From: Alphaproteobacteria bacterium
GTDB lineage: Bacteria > Pseudomonadota > Alphaproteobacteria > Rhizobiales > Hyphomicrobiaceae
DNA length: 37,504 nt
Direction: 5' to 3'
Assembly: GCA_018830445.1 (NCBI GenBank)
Contig: JAHJSN010000193.1
Location: 1 to 37,504 of the forward strand
Shown here in pieces: positions 36,382 through 37,504 of this stretch. The stretch's first letter is position 1. Each line of letters begins with the position of its first letter. A program made the position numbers and the translations under genes. The notes below the pieces were generated by a model. The model saw only the letters and a list, made by a program, of their open reading frames with translations. It searched no databases and was not told where the DNA came from.

Positions 36382-37314
36382 TCAGGGGAGGATCTTGTCC
36401 CAATAAAGTTTTGGGATATCCGGTCCACCGACAGCCTTCAATTCGACGGTGAGGGTCGGGGAGGTGACGTTGATCTCCGAAAGCCTGCCGTCGATCAGAT
36501 CGAGGCCGGCAAAGAAAATATCCCATTCCTTCAGCTTGGCGCCGACCTCGCGGCAGACCTTTTCCTCCCTGTCCGTCAGTGAGGTGAGAACGGGCCGGCC
36601 GCCGGAGTGGATGTTGGCGACGAAGTTGCCTTCGGCGGGAATGCGTCCCAGAACGCCGGCAACCTCGCCTTCGAGCATCATGACCCGCTTGTCGGTCTCC
36701 TTGACGTTGGGCAGAAACTCCTGCGCGACGATCGGCTCGGCGGAGTGCGAGAGCAGTTCGTCGAGATGGCGGGGGAGGTCTGGGTCATCGGCGTTGGTGC
36801 GCACGATCATTTCGCCGCCGAACAACGACAGCGGCTTGAGGACGATCTCACCAGTGCGGCGGGCGAAGGCGGTGATGAGTTCGCGGTCGTGGGCGATCAG
36901 GGTCGCCGCCATGAGGTGTGGAAAGTGCAGTGCGCTCAGCTTCTCGGGCGTGTTGCGGATGGCACGCGGATTATTCAGGACGCGCGTCGTGGCGGGGAGA
37001 AGCTCGAGCAGGTAGGTGTTGGAGAAGTAGGCCATGTCGAAGGGCGGGTCCTGGCGGACGAGTACGACGGGAAACTCGCGCAATGCGCGCCTTTGAGGTT
37101 CACCGAGGGTGAAGGGGTTCTTCGTATCGCCGGGGTTGACGCGGGCGGTTCGCATCAGGGCTGTGATCTCGCCGCCATCGATTGACACGGCCTGAGGCTG
37201 GAATTCGTAACACTGCAGGCCGCGCGCTTGGGCTTCGGCCATCAGCGCGAACGTGGTGTCGCCCTTGATGTTGATTTTTTCGGGCGGGTCCATCTGCACG
37301 GCGATCGTTTTCAT
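36382..37314 (-). CDS. gshB: glutathione synthetase
   Basis: A 310-residue ATP-grasp enzyme joining gamma-glutamylcysteine and glycine. Characteristic stretches are VQMDPPEKINIKGDTTFALM at the N-terminus, VVLVRQDPPFDMAYFSNTYLLE, the nucleotide-binding ITAFARRTGEIVLKPLSLFGG, VAQEFLPNVKETDKRVMML, GNFVANIHSGGRPVLTSLT and EINVTSPT near the C-terminus. Length is normal. It starts with ATG and appears monocistronic. Confidence 0.96.
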   Translation of the reverse strand: MKTIAVQMDPPEKINIKGDTTFALMAEAQARGLQCYEFQPQAVSIDGGEITALMRTARVNPGDTKNPFTLGEPQRRALREFPVVLVRQDPPFDMAYFSNTYLLELLPATTRVLNNPRAIRNTPEKLSALHFPHLMAATLIAHDRELITAFARRTGEIVLKPLSLFGGEMIVRTNADDPDLPRHLDELLSHSAEPIVAQEFLPNVKETDKRVMMLEGEVAGVLGRIPAEGNFVANIHSGGRPVLTSLTDREEKVCREVGAKLKEWDIFFAGLDLIDGRLSEINVTSPTLTVELKAVGGPDIPKLYWDKILP

Positions 37315-37366
37315 CGGCGGTCTTTCGGCTGGCGGGAACAGGGGCGGTGGTTGTCGCGGCTAACCT

Positions 37367-37504
37367 AGTGTGGCGTCGCGCCTTAATTGACCTGTTGGTG
37401 CCGCACAGGAGTTGTCAATTGAGGCGCGATGAACGCCACACTAAGCCATTGTTTTCGCTAGTGGCCTTCATGTCTCGCCTAAATCGTCAGCGGTTGCGGC
37501 CAGC
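37367..37504 (-). repeat. dispersed palindromic element B, copy 2 (truncated at window end)
   Basis: The reverse complement of 24727-24864 with few substitutions, lying 53 bp upstream of the gshB start. The similarity reaches the last base of the window, so the element may extend further. Its hairpin half with AGTGTGGCG-type ends lies nearest gshB. Confidence 0.88.

Noticed and set aside
23898-37504. Elements A and B as one large inverted duplication
   Set aside because: The order is A-B then A'-B' with each copy inverted; a single inverted duplication would give B'-A'. The flanking DNA is also unrelated.

Overview
This GC-rich window looks like chromosomal DNA from an alphaproteobacterium, most likely of the order Hyphomicrobiales (Rhizobiales). 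The reasons are a CcrM-type GANTC methyltransferase behind a CtrA-like box, an HdaA-type replication regulator, the purM-purN block divergent from a DUF2066 / CDP-alcohol phosphatidyltransferase / PerM / HdaA / Ppk block, and a split Mrp antiporter operon. The genus cannot be fixed from sequence alone. Functions are recognised from motifs read by eye; no database search was run.

Layout. (1) 1-8150: a tandem hairpin-repeat array at the left edge, then a tightly overlapped ten-gene operon on the minus strand (transcribed from 8074 to 419) for an Mrp-type cation/proton antiporter with three NuoL/M/N-like subunits and no full-length MrpA. A 32-bp palindrome of GntR-operator type lies just upstream of its first gene. 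(2) 8150-10060: repeat-rich spacer with hairpin arrays and a small non-autonomous mobile element with a clear target duplication; one small secreted-protein gene sits inside. (3) 10067-18960: ccrM, a YiiX-like cysteine hydrolase, small membrane and secreted proteins, a YHS protein, a gamma-glutamylcyclotransferase-like protein, an orphan winged-helix regulator, a GYF_2 membrane protein, ndk and a RibD/DHFR-like reductase. (4) 18961-29451: a cytochrome P450, purN and purM on the minus strand, then the plus-strand block DUF2066 - CDP-alcohol phosphatidyltransferase - PerM - hdaA - ppk, interrupted by two dispersed palindromic elements. (5) 29459-35585: a PilZ protein, a TadG-like pilus/surface protein, a bactofilin with an unusual cadherin-like C-terminal domain, a DnaJ-family cochaperone and ppx. 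(6) 35586-37504: a palindrome mosaic, gshB, and a second copy of a dispersed element running off the right edge.

How the genes work together. The Mrp operon should exchange Na+ (or K+) for H+ across the inner membrane. CcrM and HdaA are both cell-cycle/replication factors of alphaproteobacteria, although they lie about 16 kb apart here. ppk and ppx make and degrade polyphosphate but are separated by about 4.6 kb carrying envelope and cytoskeleton genes. PurM and PurN catalyse the fifth and third steps of purine synthesis. The most unusual content is (a) several families of small palindromic elements in the spacers, including one demonstrable insertion, (b) the bactofilin/cadherin-like fusion, and (c) the three-D-subunit Mrp operon with its palindromic operator.
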